DNA of 64,000 bases from Melioribacter roseus. GTDB lineage: Bacteria; Bacteroidota; Ignavibacteria; Ignavibacteriales; Melioribacteraceae. Below the pieces are notes generated by a model that was given only the letters and a program-made list of their open reading frames with translations, was not told where the DNA came from and made no database searches. This document shows, in pieces, positions 25,429 to 34,601 of this stretch. Numbering within the stretch: the first letter of the stretch is position 1; every line of letters starts with the position of its first letter. The translations under genes and the position numbers were made by a program. Where the stretch lies: positions 1 to 64,000 of the forward strand of contig DYHH01000016.1 in the NCBI GenBank assembly GCA_020724265.1, in the 5' to 3' direction.

Positions 25429-27645
25429 ATGCCTTACCACGAAGACCTCGACAAAATTGCTATTTCTGTTAAGTCACACAGGTTATTAAAAAAACTTCTA
25501 AAAGAAAATCCCAAACTTGAAGAGATAATGTTCGCCGCTAAGAACGAGACCGAAGCATTGATCGGAATTAAGGAATGGGTAAAAACTTATTTAAGAGATC
25601 ATCCCAAAGCACTTGAGTATTATGAAAAAGGTCCGTCAAGCGGTTATTCATTTAAGGACTTAAAGTGGAGTAGTATCGCTGCAATCAGAATTTTGGATTA
25701 CATAGATAATGCCGGAAGAAAATTTATCGACTTAAACTTACGCGGACAACTTGCGGTTAGTAATCCTATTAAATTAATTTGGCTCGGAGTTAATAAAGGT
25801 ACCGGCGGTGCCAAACCCGATTTCTTTGAAGATATGCTGCATCTATTCAGGCAATTAACCGGCAAAGATGAACGAAGACAAATTTCAAAAGAAGAACTTT
25901 TTGAATATATGGACAGATATCCTTCCGGTCTCGATCCGCGAATTGTTGAACTACGAAAAGAAAACCGCGATAGAATAATCAATATCATCATAGATAAAAT
26001 TGACGAAGGCGAGATCAACGATTCAAAATATAAATTCGAAAACAATCAAACACGCGAAGAGAAATTCAACACGGTTTTAGAGTGGTGGAAGGAAAGTACT
26101 TTTCATTTAAGATTTGCAGTAAGAAGCGCAGACTTACTTAACGAAATGCTCGGCTTCTCTCTCGATCCCGACACGATGAAAATTTTATACGATGCGGAGA
26201 AACAAGGAATTCCTTTCTTTGTTAATCCATACTACTTATCGCTGCTTCATGTGCGTGTACCATACTTTGCAATCGGTGCCGATCTCGCAATTCGTCATTA
26301 TGTTGTTTACAGTAAACAACTGGTTGATGAATTTGGATTTATAAACGCTTGGGAAAAGGAAGATAAAGTTGAACCGGGCAAACCGAATGTTGCCGGATGG
26401 ATTTTACCTTCGCATCATAATGTTCACCGGCGTTATCCCGAAGTTGCTATACTAATTCCCGATACAATGGGAAGGGCTTGCGGGGGACTTTGCGCATCAT
26501 GTCAAAGAATGTATGACTTCCAAAACGGTTATCTAAATTTTAATCTAAACAAACTAAAACCGGATGAAACTTGGCCCGAAAAACTTTTGAGATTAATGAA
26601 GTATTTTGAAGAAGACTCACAGCTTAGAGATATTTTAATTACAGGCGGCGATGCATTAATGAGCAGTGATAAATCGTTAAAACAAATTTTGGACGCAGTT
26701 TATGAAATGGCTAAGCGTAAAAAAGAAGCAAATGAAAAACGTTCCGATAACGAAAAATATGCCGAGTTAGTTAGAGTAAGATTAGGTACACGATTGCCGG
26801 TTTATTTACCGATGCGTGTTACCGATAATCTTGCCGCAATTCTAAAAGAATTCAAAGATAAGGCGATTGAAATTGGTGTTAAGCAATTTGTAATTCAAAC
26901 ACATTTTGAAGCACCGATGGAAGTAACTCCCGAAGCAAAAGAAGCAATTCAAAAATTTATTGAATCGGGATGGATTGTAACTAATCAACATGTATATACT
27001 GCGGCTGCATCGAGGCGCGGACATAATTTAAAACTTCGACAAGTTCTTAATGAAGTCGGGGTACTTCCGTATTACACATTTTCGGTAAAAGGTTACATGG
27101 AAAATTATTATAACTTCGCACCCAACTCACGAGCTGTGCAAGAAAGCTGCGAAGAAAAAATAATCGGTGAAATACCGCATGATAATATTGATGAGATCAG
27201 ACAATTACCTGAAAATCCCGAACAAATGGTTGAAAATATTAGAGCCGTAAAACGTGATGCAAATATTCCGTTTCTTGCTACCGATAGAAATGTATTGAAC
27301 TTACCCGGTGTTGGTAAGAGTTTAACTTATCGCACAATCGGAATAACACGTTACGGAAGAAGAATACTTTCATTCGATCATGATGCAACAAGAACACACA
27401 GTCCGATTCTTGAAAAGATGGAAGAGATTGTTGTAATAGAATGTAAATCGATAAGTGAATACTTAAAACAGTTAGAAGATATTGGTGAAGATGTTTCAGA
27501 GTATTCAGGTTTATTCGGTTATTCAATCGGGGAAACGGAACCGCGTATGCCGATTTATGAATATCCAGATTTTGAATTTGAGGTAACAGATGAAATGACA
27601 AACCTTGAAGTCCCCGATACAATAATGGATGGAGTTGGGGAGTAG
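25429..27645 (+). CDS. KamA-family radical SAM protein with a long N-terminal region
   Basis: The 738-residue protein contains a lysine 2,3-aminomutase-like radical SAM domain with CGGLCASC (C351, C355, C358) for the 4Fe-4S cluster, ILITGGDALM, RVRLGTRLPVYLPMR and the downstream THFEAPMEVTPEAKEA block. Classical KamA/EpmB enzymes are about 340-420 residues; here some 310 extra residues precede the cluster and about 150 follow the core. The family moves amino groups using SAM and PLP; I cannot confirm the PLP lysine. The substrate is unknown. It is monocistronic. Confidence 0.8.
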   Translation: MPYHEDLDKIAISVKSHRLLKKLLKENPKLEEIMFAAKNETEALIGIKEWVKTYLRDHPKALEYYEKGPSSGYSFKDLKWSSIAAIRILDYIDNAGRKFIDLNLRGQLAVSNPIKLIWLGVNKGTGGAKPDFFEDMLHLFRQLTGKDERRQISKEELFEYMDRYPSGLDPRIVELRKENRDRIINIIIDKIDEGEINDSKYKFENNQTREEKFNTVLEWWKESTFHLRFAVRSADLLNEMLGFSLDPDTMKILYDAEKQGIPFFVNPYYLSLLHVRVPYFAIGADLAIRHYVVYSKQLVDEFGFINAWEKEDKVEPGKPNVAGWILPSHHNVHRRYPEVAILIPDTMGRACGGLCASCQRMYDFQNGYLNFNLNKLKPDETWPEKLLRLMKYFEEDSQLRDILITGGDALMSSDKSLKQILDAVYEMAKRKKEANEKRSDNEKYAELVRVRLGTRLPVYLPMRVTDNLAAILKEFKDKAIEIGVKQFVIQTHFEAPMEVTPEAKEAIQKFIESGWIVTNQHVYTAAASRRGHNLKLRQVLNEVGVLPYYTFSVKGYMENYYNFAPNSRAVQESCEEKIIGEIPHDNIDEIRQLPENPEQMVENIRAVKRDANIPFLATDRNVLNLPGVGKSLTYRTIGITRYGRRILSFDHDATRTHSPILEKMEEIVVIECKSISEYLKQLEDIGEDVSEYSGLFGYSIGETEPRMPIYEYPDFEFEVTDEMTNLEVPDTIMDGVGE

Positions 27646-27653
27646 ATACACCA

Positions 27654-27695
27654 TTGTCATTCAGGGGAGTCGCATTTTGACGACGAAGAATCTCA
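27654..27695 (+). repeat. Likely dispersed intergenic repeat
   Basis: The stretch beginning TTGTCATTCAGGGGAGTC and ending GACGAAGAATCTCA matches a kind of intergenic repeat (TGTCATTC...GACGAAGAATCTC) that I recall in many Bacteroidota-related genomes. Only one copy is seen here. The remainder of the 180-bp gap holds a weak hairpin (27737-27755) and nothing else I recognise. Confidence 0.4.
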
Positions 27696-27825
27696 CTCTT
27701 TCAAAGTTAGTTTATATATCGCTCTCTTTTCGAGTAATGCTTTCAACTTAAGCATCAATAGAAAACTGATGACCACACCGAAGGATTTTTCTCTATTTAT
27801 TCTTTGTATTCCTTAATGGGTTGAG

Positions 27826-28473
27826 TTAATTAATCTCGATCGCTTCCCTCGTTTTATTTGTTAACAATAACACAACGAATCCAATAACGCCCGCTATCCC
27901 CAAACCAAAATCTTCGTAAATAGTTAAATTGATCGCAGCACTCGTTCCAATTAACGACCAAATAAGCGGAATGATAATTAAATACCACGGAACTCTTTTA
28001 ATTGTAAAGAACAATAATCCGAATGTGAAAATTGTGGTCGGACAAGGGAGACCAAACGTTGGGTTGCGTGGGAATGTGTGTCCGAAATAATTACCAAGAA
28101 TAGGATAAATTAAAAGTGCGTAGAAAATAAAAATTCCACTTAGTATACCGAGCCAATCTTTCCGTACGGAAAATTGAAGGTCTTCTTTAACAAGACCAAA
28201 GTACAAGAACAGCAAACCCTGAATAATGAAAATTATTCCAAAGCCATAAGCGGCATTATTAATCGGAGTAAAAAATACTAAGTGATAAACAATTCCCATC
28301 CAAAGCCAGAAGAACCCCAAACATGCGCTGATAAACTTATTACCGGTTGTTGAATTCTTAAATAGAAAAAAGATCATTATAAGCGCAAGAGCATTAAATG
28401 CAATTTGCAGAGGCCAAACGGAATTGTTGTACAACCCCATAGTATCGAGAAACTGTTCAATCGTGAAAGGCAT
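27826..28473 (-). CDS. Multi-pass membrane protein (DUF6064-like)
   Basis: I place the start at the ATG 28473 because AGGAGGG lies directly before it; the open frame upstream to 28569 is not needed. The 215-residue protein begins MPFTIEQFLDTMGLYNNSVW and has seven or so hydrophobic helices. This opening and the layout fit the DUF6064 family of unknown function, by recall. It stands alone. Confidence 0.65.
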   Translation of the reverse strand: MPFTIEQFLDTMGLYNNSVWPLQIAFNALALIMIFFLFKNSTTGNKFISACLGFFWLWMGIVYHLVFFTPINNAAYGFGIIFIIQGLLFLYFGLVKEDLQFSVRKDWLGILSGIFIFYALLIYPILGNYFGHTFPRNPTFGLPCPTTIFTFGLLFFTIKRVPWYLIIIPLIWSLIGTSAAINLTIYEDFGLGIAGVIGFVVLLLTNKTREAIEIN

Positions 28474-28686
28474 TTTCCCTCCTAAGTAATTAAGGATTCT
28501 AATTTTTATTACCGTAAAACAATCTATCTGCTTATATATATGCCTTTCTTGTAAAAAATAAATTAGCAATTTACAGGTGAAATCTCAATCGAAGAGAGTC
28601 TTTTAACTAAGTCAAATATCAAAATTTGCGGAACCCATTTTTATATAGTACTTTCGAAAATTATTTTCTATCAATATGAGCAAAAA

Positions 28687-29256
28687 ATGTACATCCAGCG
28701 CCATGGTGAAAGCGAAGCTAACGCACAAAGAATTTATTCATGCCTAAAAGTTGATCCACCTTTAACTTCCGAAGGAAGAAAACAGATTGAATCTTATCTT
28801 GATTATTATTCACAATTAGATATTGACAAAATAATTTCGAGTCCTTCAACAAGAGCAATTCAAACCGCAGAGATAATTGCCGATCATCTTGGATTATCAA
28901 TATCTATCGATAATAAATTACACGAAGTAATTCTGGGGGATCTTGAAGGCGAACCGCAGGATGATGAAGAAAATATCAAATTATTTTCGTCAACTCTTGA
29001 AAACTGGTTTAAAGGAGATAAGTCAATTAGTTTTTCTAACGGCGAAAGTTATCAAGATGTAAAAAATAGAATTGATCATGTTTACAAAAATTATTTGTAT
29101 CAAGAAAAGACATTGCTGGTTGCACATGCTGCATTTTTTGCATGTTTAATGGGTCAGCAATTAAAATACAATGAAAGTGTATTCGAACTTTTTCTTCCTC
29201 GCTCCGGAAGAGGAAAGTATGAAAACGGTAAGTGGATAATGATAGATACGAGATAG
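28687..29256 (+). CDS. Histidine phosphatase (phosphoglycerate mutase-like)
   Basis: The catalytic RHGESEAN motif is at residues 5-12, SPSTRAIQTAEI near 57, the acidic HEVILGDLEGE near 79 and the second catalytic His in LLVAHAAFFA near 141. The family removes phosphate from sugars, nucleotides or proteins. The N-terminus is two to four residues shorter than usual. An ATG at 28676 would be in frame if the A6 run at 28682-28687 had one more A, giving MSKKMYIQRHGE. The 3' end overlaps the next gene. Confidence 0.82.
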   Translation: MYIQRHGESEANAQRIYSCLKVDPPLTSEGRKQIESYLDYYSQLDIDKIISSPSTRAIQTAEIIADHLGLSISIDNKLHEVILGDLEGEPQDDEENIKLFSSTLENWFKGDKSISFSNGESYQDVKNRIDHVYKNYLYQEKTLLVAHAAFFACLMGQQLKYNESVFELFLPRSGRGKYENGKWIMIDTR

Positions 29257-30170
29257 AATTTTTGAAGAACTTATTTTATAACAAAAGCAGTGATTTGTTT
29301 CCCAATGTAATTCCTCAATCCGGAATTGAAAAGTTTATTCAATTTCCTCTTATTCGGTTAATTATCATTTTAATTTTACTGGCGCCAAGCCCGATTATAA
29401 TTAGAATTATTAGAGATGTTTTCAATAAAATTTTTGATGCAACGTTATCATTATATCTTGGTTACCTGCTAGATCTACTGTTAATCGTTTCGTTAGTTGT
29501 TATATATAATATATATACAAAAACAGTTGAAAACCGCAAAGCATATGAACTCTCATTCAACAAATTCAGTATCGAACTTGGATTTGGTGCCGCACTTGCC
29601 GTAATAGTAATTACATTTTTTGTAATTGTTAATTACTTGCTGGGCTATTATTCAATTGAGAAATTTAACTCTTATGGAAATGTAGTTTTCATGTTTTTCG
29701 ATCAATTGAAAGTCGGGTTTATTGAAGAACTCTTATTCCGCGTAATTCTATTCAAGCTTACGGAAGAGATTTTAGGAAGTTGGTCGGCAATTGCTATACA
29801 AGGAATATTATTCGGATTTGCTCATTCGGGAAATCCCAACGCATCAATATACACAACAATTGCATTGATAATTGCTTTCAGTATTTTCTTTGCCGCAGGT
29901 TTTATGATGACAAGAAGAATATGGTTTATATTCGGATTTCATTGGTTCTGGAATTTTTTTCAAGCCGGAATTTTCGGGATTCAAAACTCGGGGCATATTC
30001 AACCGAGTTTAATTACACCTAATATTGACGGACCGATATGGATAACCGGAGGTGATTGGGGTGCCGAACTTTCTGTTATTTCTATCGTTATTCTTTTTTC
30101 TGTTAGTTTATATTTTGTTAAAATTGTATCTCAAAGAAATCAATTTATAACAGCATCCTGGCGGAGATAA
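29232..30170 (+). CDS. CPBP-family intramembrane metalloprotease
   Basis: The 312-residue membrane protein has about eight helices. The CPBP/Abi signature is clear: EELLFRVILF, FGFAHSGNPNAS and GFHWFWNFFQA, supplying Glu, His and His to the intramembrane active site. Relatives process prenylated proteins (Rce1) or act in bacteriocin immunity. The GTG start at 29232 overlaps the phosphatase by 25 bp; a TTG at 29262 is an alternative. The next gene follows after 3 bp. Confidence 0.82.
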   Translation: MDNDRYEIEFLKNLFYNKSSDLFPNVIPQSGIEKFIQFPLIRLIIILILLAPSPIIIRIIRDVFNKIFDATLSLYLGYLLDLLLIVSLVVIYNIYTKTVENRKAYELSFNKFSIELGFGAALAVIVITFFVIVNYLLGYYSIEKFNSYGNVVFMFFDQLKVGFIEELLFRVILFKLTEEILGSWSAIAIQGILFGFAHSGNPNASIYTTIALIIAFSIFFAAGFMMTRRIWFIFGFHWFWNFFQAGIFGIQNSGHIQPSLITPNIDGPIWITGGDWGAELSVISIVILFSVSLYFVKIVSQRNQFITASWRR

Positions 30171-30173
30171 ATT

Positions 30174-30656
30174 TTGCATAAATTATTAACCAACCTTTTT
30201 TTTATAGTAATCATATCATTTCACTTTATTTCTTGCAAAGAAGATATTGATCCGGCAAAACAAGCTGAATTAAATAGAAACAAAATTATTCAAGAAGCCC
30301 CGATTAAAAACCAGTACGAAATTGAAAAACCAAAAGATAATCTTCCTGAAAACATAAAAGCTTTCTCGGGGCAATGGGTTGGTAAATGGAATGATGTTAT
30401 TCCAAGTCAATTAGTAATAGTCAGCATTAATCAGTCCGAAGCTTCGTTTATTTATTCATGGGGAGCAAATCAACACAAAGGAATTGAAAGCGGTATAATT
30501 AAAGAGACTACTAAGCTTGATGAAAGAGGAAGAATAAAATACGTTAAAGACGATCTAAGCTTAACTTTTACCGTAGATACTCTACTGAACAAAGTAATAG
30601 GAGTTTCGATTAAAGGCGATGTAGTTTCAAATATTGTAATGGAAAAAGTGAGATAA
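30174..30656 (+). CDS. Lipoprotein of unknown function
   Basis: The TTG at 30174 starts a lipoprotein signal peptide with lipobox FHFISC at residues 16-21, followed by KEDIDPAKQ. The mature part (about 140 residues) looks like a small beta-rich domain (GQWVGKWNDVIPSQLVIVSI, FIYSWGANQHKGIESG), as found in proteins testing small-molecule or cell-wall binding. It lies between a CPBP protease gene and a cupin gene, each within a few bases, so they form one operon. Confidence 0.65.
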   Translation: MHKLLTNLFFIVIISFHFISCKEDIDPAKQAELNRNKIIQEAPIKNQYEIEKPKDNLPENIKAFSGQWVGKWNDVIPSQLVIVSINQSEASFIYSWGANQHKGIESGIIKETTKLDERGRIKYVKDDLSLTFTVDTLLNKVIGVSIKGDVVSNIVMEKVR

Positions 30657-30657
30657 A

Positions 30658-31020
30658 ATGCCAATCAAAATTAATGAGCCGACAATAATAGAAGCTGCCG
30701 GTAATAAACCCAAAATTATAAGAGAATATTTTGGTAGAGTTAATTCTAACACAAGTGATGTAAGTATTGCGAAAATGAAAAGCCCTGCCGGTTGGGTTGA
30801 ACCCGGGCAGCGCCCCGAATTTGATGAATACACTATTGTATTAAATGGAGAACTTCAAGTAAGAACAGAAGATGAAAAGATAATAATTGTTAAATCCGGT
30901 GAAGCTATCAAAACCTCAAAGGGTGAATGGATTCAATACAGCACTCCAAATATAGAAACAGAATACATTGCAGTTTGTCTTCCGGCATTTTCGCCGGGAA
31001 CAGTTCATAGAGACGAATAG
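30658..31020 (+). CDS. Cupin-domain protein
   Basis: The 120-residue protein is a single cupin barrel with PGQRPEFDEYTIVLNGELQV (motif 1, with the usual His pattern degenerate) and EAIKTSKGEWIQYSTPN (motif 2). It resembles EutQ/ethanolamine-type cupins that bind small carboxylates or metals. It begins one base after the lipoprotein stop, so it is the last gene of this small operon, which ends at the terminator downstream. Confidence 0.72.
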   Translation: MPIKINEPTIIEAAGNKPKIIREYFGRVNSNTSDVSIAKMKSPAGWVEPGQRPEFDEYTIVLNGELQVRTEDEKIIIVKSGEAIKTSKGEWIQYSTPNIETEYIAVCLPAFSPGTVHRDE

Positions 31021-31042
31021 TTATTAAATTTCTTTTTTAAAA

Positions 31043-31071
31043 AAACCTCTCCATTTACGAAGAGGTTTTTT
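31043..31071. terminator. Bidirectional intrinsic terminator
   Basis: AAAACCTCT (about 31042-31050) pairs with AGAGGTTTT (31061-31069), with a T-run to 31071 on the plus strand and an A-run on the left that serves the minus strand. It separates the cupin gene from the convergent lipoprotein gene. Confidence 0.8.
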
Positions 31072-31093
31072 GTTGAATGGTAAAGATTATTTC

Positions 31094-31831
31094 CTATGGC
31101 CAGTTGCCTTGATCAATTAAATTTCCGTTAGCATCATAATATGACCAGGTTCCCGAGGTACCCTGGCTTGTCCAACTAATGTTCCACGAAGAACCATCTG
31201 CGCCATTTACGCTTATGGTTCCTGATTCATCCGGATTTAGTAGAAGATCAATTTTTATTTGTCCGTCTGTCTCGTTTATTTCCATTAAGAAACTATATGT
31301 ACCGGTTGGGCTGGTATCCCATTCGGCATAAAGAAATGGTGTACTAACACCCGGTTCATAAAAGTATAATTCACCACTGTTACTTGTTTTTGAAGCAGTA
31401 ACGGTCATCATAACTTGATTATTATAAGTGTTGCCTTCAAAAGACCCGTTTACAGTTAAAGTATAAGTAAAACTTGTTGCAGTTTCTTGCAGACTTAATG
31501 TAAAAGTTACCCCACCATCGGTCCACGTCCATTCATTATTTGCAGCAGAATAAGATGAAACCTTACCTGCACCTGACGGGGGTGTTAATAAATAAGAATA
31601 TGCAGTTAGTGAATTCGCCATATTAATAAATGCGGCAGCTGTAGACGCCCCTAAATCTCCACTATTAGCTGCAGTTTGGATTCCTTGCGGTACTGCTATC
31701 GGTGTAATTTCTACTGTTGGGGGGTTATCTTCATCCGGTTCGGTTGGACTTGAATCATCATCACTTGAACAAGCGACGAAAAATGTTAATAACAATATCA
31801 TCAGAAATTTCAGTACTTTATGTTTGTGCAT
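31094..31831 (-). CDS. Surface-type lipoprotein, unknown function
   Basis: The signal peptide ends in lipobox FFVAC, and the mature protein begins CSSDDDSSPTEPDEDNPP, an acidic lipoprotein export signal as in Bacteroidota. The remaining 190 residues are rich in Ser, Thr, Gly and aromatic residues and form beta strands (ANNEWTWTDGGVTFTLSLQ; GTWSYYDANGNLIDQGNWP). No enzyme motif is visible. It is a monocistronic gene, divergent from the next gene. Confidence 0.7.
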   Translation of the reverse strand: MHKHKVLKFLMILLLTFFVACSSDDDSSPTEPDEDNPPTVEITPIAVPQGIQTAANSGDLGASTAAAFINMANSLTAYSYLLTPPSGAGKVSSYSAANNEWTWTDGGVTFTLSLQETATSFTYTLTVNGSFEGNTYNNQVMMTVTASKTSNSGELYFYEPGVSTPFLYAEWDTSPTGTYSFLMEINETDGQIKIDLLLNPDESGTISVNGADGSSWNISWTSQGTSGTWSYYDANGNLIDQGNWP

Positions 31832-32027
31832 ATACTCCTCCTTTTAATTTTAGTAAATTACTTAGGTATGTTACAACATACCGGATTGAATGTCAAATTA
31901 TCCGATTATGTAGATTGAAATTGTTGTTTGTATCACAAAATATTTCGCTTTTTTATATTTCAAAAAATTTTTATTAATACACCGCTCAATTTTTAAATAC
32001 CCGGTTAAAAATTATTATAAAGGATTT

Positions 32028-32399
32028 TTGAGATTTATGCAAGAGTATAATCCATGCATAACATGCGGAGCTTGCTGCGCACACTTTAGAGCTTCCTTTC
32101 ATTGGAGTGAATGTTCCGACGGATACGGTAAAGTTCCCGTTGAATTGACAGAAGATTTAACTCTGCACAGAAGAGTTATGAAAGGAACAAATTCAAGTTC
32201 ACCGCGATGTATTGCTCTTCAGGGAGAAATAGGAAATTGTGTAAGCTGTTATATTTACGAACTTCGTTCCTCGGTTTGCAGAGAATTTCTGTTTTCTTAT
32301 CAAGACGGTCAACCGAATGAAAGATGTGATCAAGCAAGGGCTGCATACGGACTTCAACCGATAAAACCGTTTGACGATAAAGGGCATAGAGCCGCATAA
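32028..32399 (+). CDS. YkgJ-family cysteine-cluster protein
   Basis: The 123-residue protein has the conserved cysteines of the YkgJ/Fe-Zn chelatase-like family: CITCGACC near the start, SSPRCIAL, CVSCYIYELRSSVCREF and a later ERC. The family probably binds an iron-sulfur cluster or zinc; role unknown. The TTG at 32028 is spaced well behind AAAGGA; an ATG at 32037 is the alternative. Confidence 0.8.
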   Translation: MRFMQEYNPCITCGACCAHFRASFHWSECSDGYGKVPVELTEDLTLHRRVMKGTNSSSPRCIALQGEIGNCVSCYIYELRSSVCREFLFSYQDGQPNERCDQARAAYGLQPIKPFDDKGHRAA

Positions 32400-32491
32400 T
32401 ATATCCCTCTAAAATTTCATTTCATTAAAACAAAACTTGCACATCTCACTTTTTATATTAAATTGGTTTTTTGATAATTACGGTTAATAAT

Positions 32492-33619
32492 ATGGAAAGT
32501 AGAGAAATATATTTGCGTTATCCTGAATCAAGAGATGTTGTTTTTATTCTCGGTGCGGGGGCTTCACATCCCGACGGTGTTCCGCTTCAAAGGCATATTC
32601 TCCCTTTAATTCTTTCCGGTGAAATTGAAGAAATTAATAATTCATATCTCGGTAAACTTGTAGCTGATTTTATTAATCATAATTACAAATACGGAAAACA
32701 AATTGATCAATACCCCAGACTTGAAGCGGTGTTCGGATACCTGGATTATTTCATTCAGCAAAATGAAAGTCTGAGTGCAGATTATCCTTATTCAACATTA
32801 CTTTCGATTAAAGAAGCATTGATAAAATTAATTCACTACGTGGTAGATCTTAAATCAAATAAAGGAAGTAATTACTATCATAAATTTTGGGAAGCGGTTC
32901 AAAAGTACAATTCAAATATTTCTATTATTACGCTTAACTATGATACCCTTTTAGAACAAAGTTTTCGTTTTCTATTTGAGAAATTCGGTTACTTAGATTA
33001 CTCGATTCATTTAATGAATTATGATAAACTTCTTGAAAACAAAAAATTTACTAGCTGGATAAATCCGAGGGAACCGATTCCATTATTATCAGGCAGCTTA
33101 CCTGTTCCGATAAAAATTTTAAAAATTCACGGAAGCTTAAATTGGAAATACTGTAATTGCTGTAACCAGATTTTGTTAACTCCTTGGGATAAAAAAATTG
33201 ATTTGAATAAAGGAAAATTTTTAGGTTATACTTATCCCGAAAGAACAGAGTACGAGTATAATTGTCCGTTGGACGGAACAGATTTTCAAACGCTTATCAT
33301 GCCGCCGTCGAACATAAAGACTCTTACACACCCGGCTATTTCACAACTATTAAGTGAATCGGCAAGAGAAATAAGGTCCACAAAAAAAATTGTTTTTATC
33401 GGGTATTCTTTGTCGGATGCAGATGTTCACATAAAAGCGCTGTTTCAAAAAAATTTAGAAGAGAATGTAAAAATTTATGTTGTGAATTCTCGCTTGAACA
33501 AGAAAATGAAATTGCGTTTTCAATCACTTCATCAAAATGTTGAAGTAGTTGAATCACCTTTTGAAGAAGTAGTTCAAGATGAAGAACTTTTACAAAAATT
33601 ATTTTCTTTAGAGCAGTAA
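32492..33619 (+). CDS. Stand-alone SIR2-like NAD hydrolase domain protein
   Basis: Residues 17-30 carry the NAD-binding GAGAS loop (VFILGAGASHPDGV). Further motifs are ITLNYDTLLEQ (the TxNYD element), KIHGSLNW with the catalytic His, and FIGYSLSDADVH near the end. A Cys cluster CNCC...CP near residue 222 may bind zinc. SIR2_2 proteins often act in phage defence by destroying NAD. Here no partner gene (TIR, Argonaute, DUF4297, HerA) is adjacent, so the role is open. I start at ATG 32492; a TTG at 32471 is also in frame. Confidence 0.82.
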   Translation: MESREIYLRYPESRDVVFILGAGASHPDGVPLQRHILPLILSGEIEEINNSYLGKLVADFINHNYKYGKQIDQYPRLEAVFGYLDYFIQQNESLSADYPYSTLLSIKEALIKLIHYVVDLKSNKGSNYYHKFWEAVQKYNSNISIITLNYDTLLEQSFRFLFEKFGYLDYSIHLMNYDKLLENKKFTSWINPREPIPLLSGSLPVPIKILKIHGSLNWKYCNCCNQILLTPWDKKIDLNKGKFLGYTYPERTEYEYNCPLDGTDFQTLIMPPSNIKTLTHPAISQLLSESAREIRSTKKIVFIGYSLSDADVHIKALFQKNLEENVKIYVVNSRLNKKMKLRFQSLHQNVEVVESPFEEVVQDEELLQKLFSLEQ

Positions 33620-33635
33620 AATTATTGTTCGGTAT

Positions 33636-34538
33636 TTACTCGGAACTCAATTCTTCATAAGCTGCGGATAAATTAATTTTTAATCTACTTACCCCGGAAT
33701 CGTTAAGATATTCATAACCCGGTATATAAGTTAACTCCTCAATTTCTTCTTTTGATTTTCCTTTCATTATATTCTTATTAACAAAATCGAGTAAAGCAGA
33801 TAAATAATCTCGCATTCTTATAAGATCATTTTTGCCTCCGGTTACCGAAGTGCCGTGACCGAAAATAAATATTGTATCATTATCAAATCGTTTTACTAAC
33901 TCATCAAGATAATTTATCCATCCTTGAATATTAGCGCCACCGGGTATATCAATAAAAGGATAGACATTGTTAAAAATAAGATCTCCGAGATGAACAATGT
34001 TGGCATTTTCAAAATGAATAAAAGAATCGCCACCGGTATGGGCAGCCCATAAATGTTCTGCATTAACTGCTTCACTTCCGATTTTTGTAGACCATTTATC
34101 TTTGAAGGCAACACTTGCATAGACTTGTGAATCTGCATTTTCACCATGTCCATAAAACTTTTTCTGCAACGATACTGTTTTTTCATTGGCAACAAAGGTA
34201 TTACATATTTTACTAAACGAAATATTTCCCGAAGTATGATCTCGATGATGGTGTGTGTTGATAACCAGATCAATTTTTTTGTGAGACATATCCAAGAGCA
34301 ATGATACAAAATTGTTTGCTGTATCAGGAAATTGTGAGTCTAGTACAACAAGAGCGTCATCGGCAATATACCACCCGATTGTACCGCCCCGCTCTGTATA
34401 AATACCTACATTGTTTCTGAGAGTTGTCATATTGTTCAATTCTTCTTGCAAAACTGCAATTAATTTATTTGCAGGTATAAATAATCCGGCTGTAATTAAA
34501 GATGAACTTTTAATAAAAGATCTTCTATTAAATTTCAT
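33636..34538 (-). CDS. Tat-exported metallo-beta-lactamase-fold hydrolase
   Basis: The N-terminus MKFNRRSFIKSSSLITAGLF is a twin-arginine signal. The metallo-hydrolase core has THHHRDHTSG (HxHxDH), a later His in NAEHLWAAHTGGDSF, LGDLIFN with the bridging Asp, and FGHGTSVTGG. Two zinc ions should be held. Periplasmic relatives include quinoprotein-relay and lactamase-like hydrolases; the substrate is not predictable. It is divergent from the asparagine-synthase-like gene. Confidence 0.85.
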   Translation of the reverse strand: MKFNRRSFIKSSSLITAGLFIPANKLIAVLQEELNNMTTLRNNVGIYTERGGTIGWYIADDALVVLDSQFPDTANNFVSLLLDMSHKKIDLVINTHHHRDHTSGNISFSKICNTFVANEKTVSLQKKFYGHGENADSQVYASVAFKDKWSTKIGSEAVNAEHLWAAHTGGDSFIHFENANIVHLGDLIFNNVYPFIDIPGGANIQGWINYLDELVKRFDNDTIFIFGHGTSVTGGKNDLIRMRDYLSALLDFVNKNIMKGKSKEEIEELTYIPGYEYLNDSGVSRLKINLSAAYEELSSE

Positions 34539-34601
34539 TGCAACTCCAGTTTTTTTTAAGTTGATTTGAACATCTCAAAAATATGGTGATCAAAAAAATA
34601 A

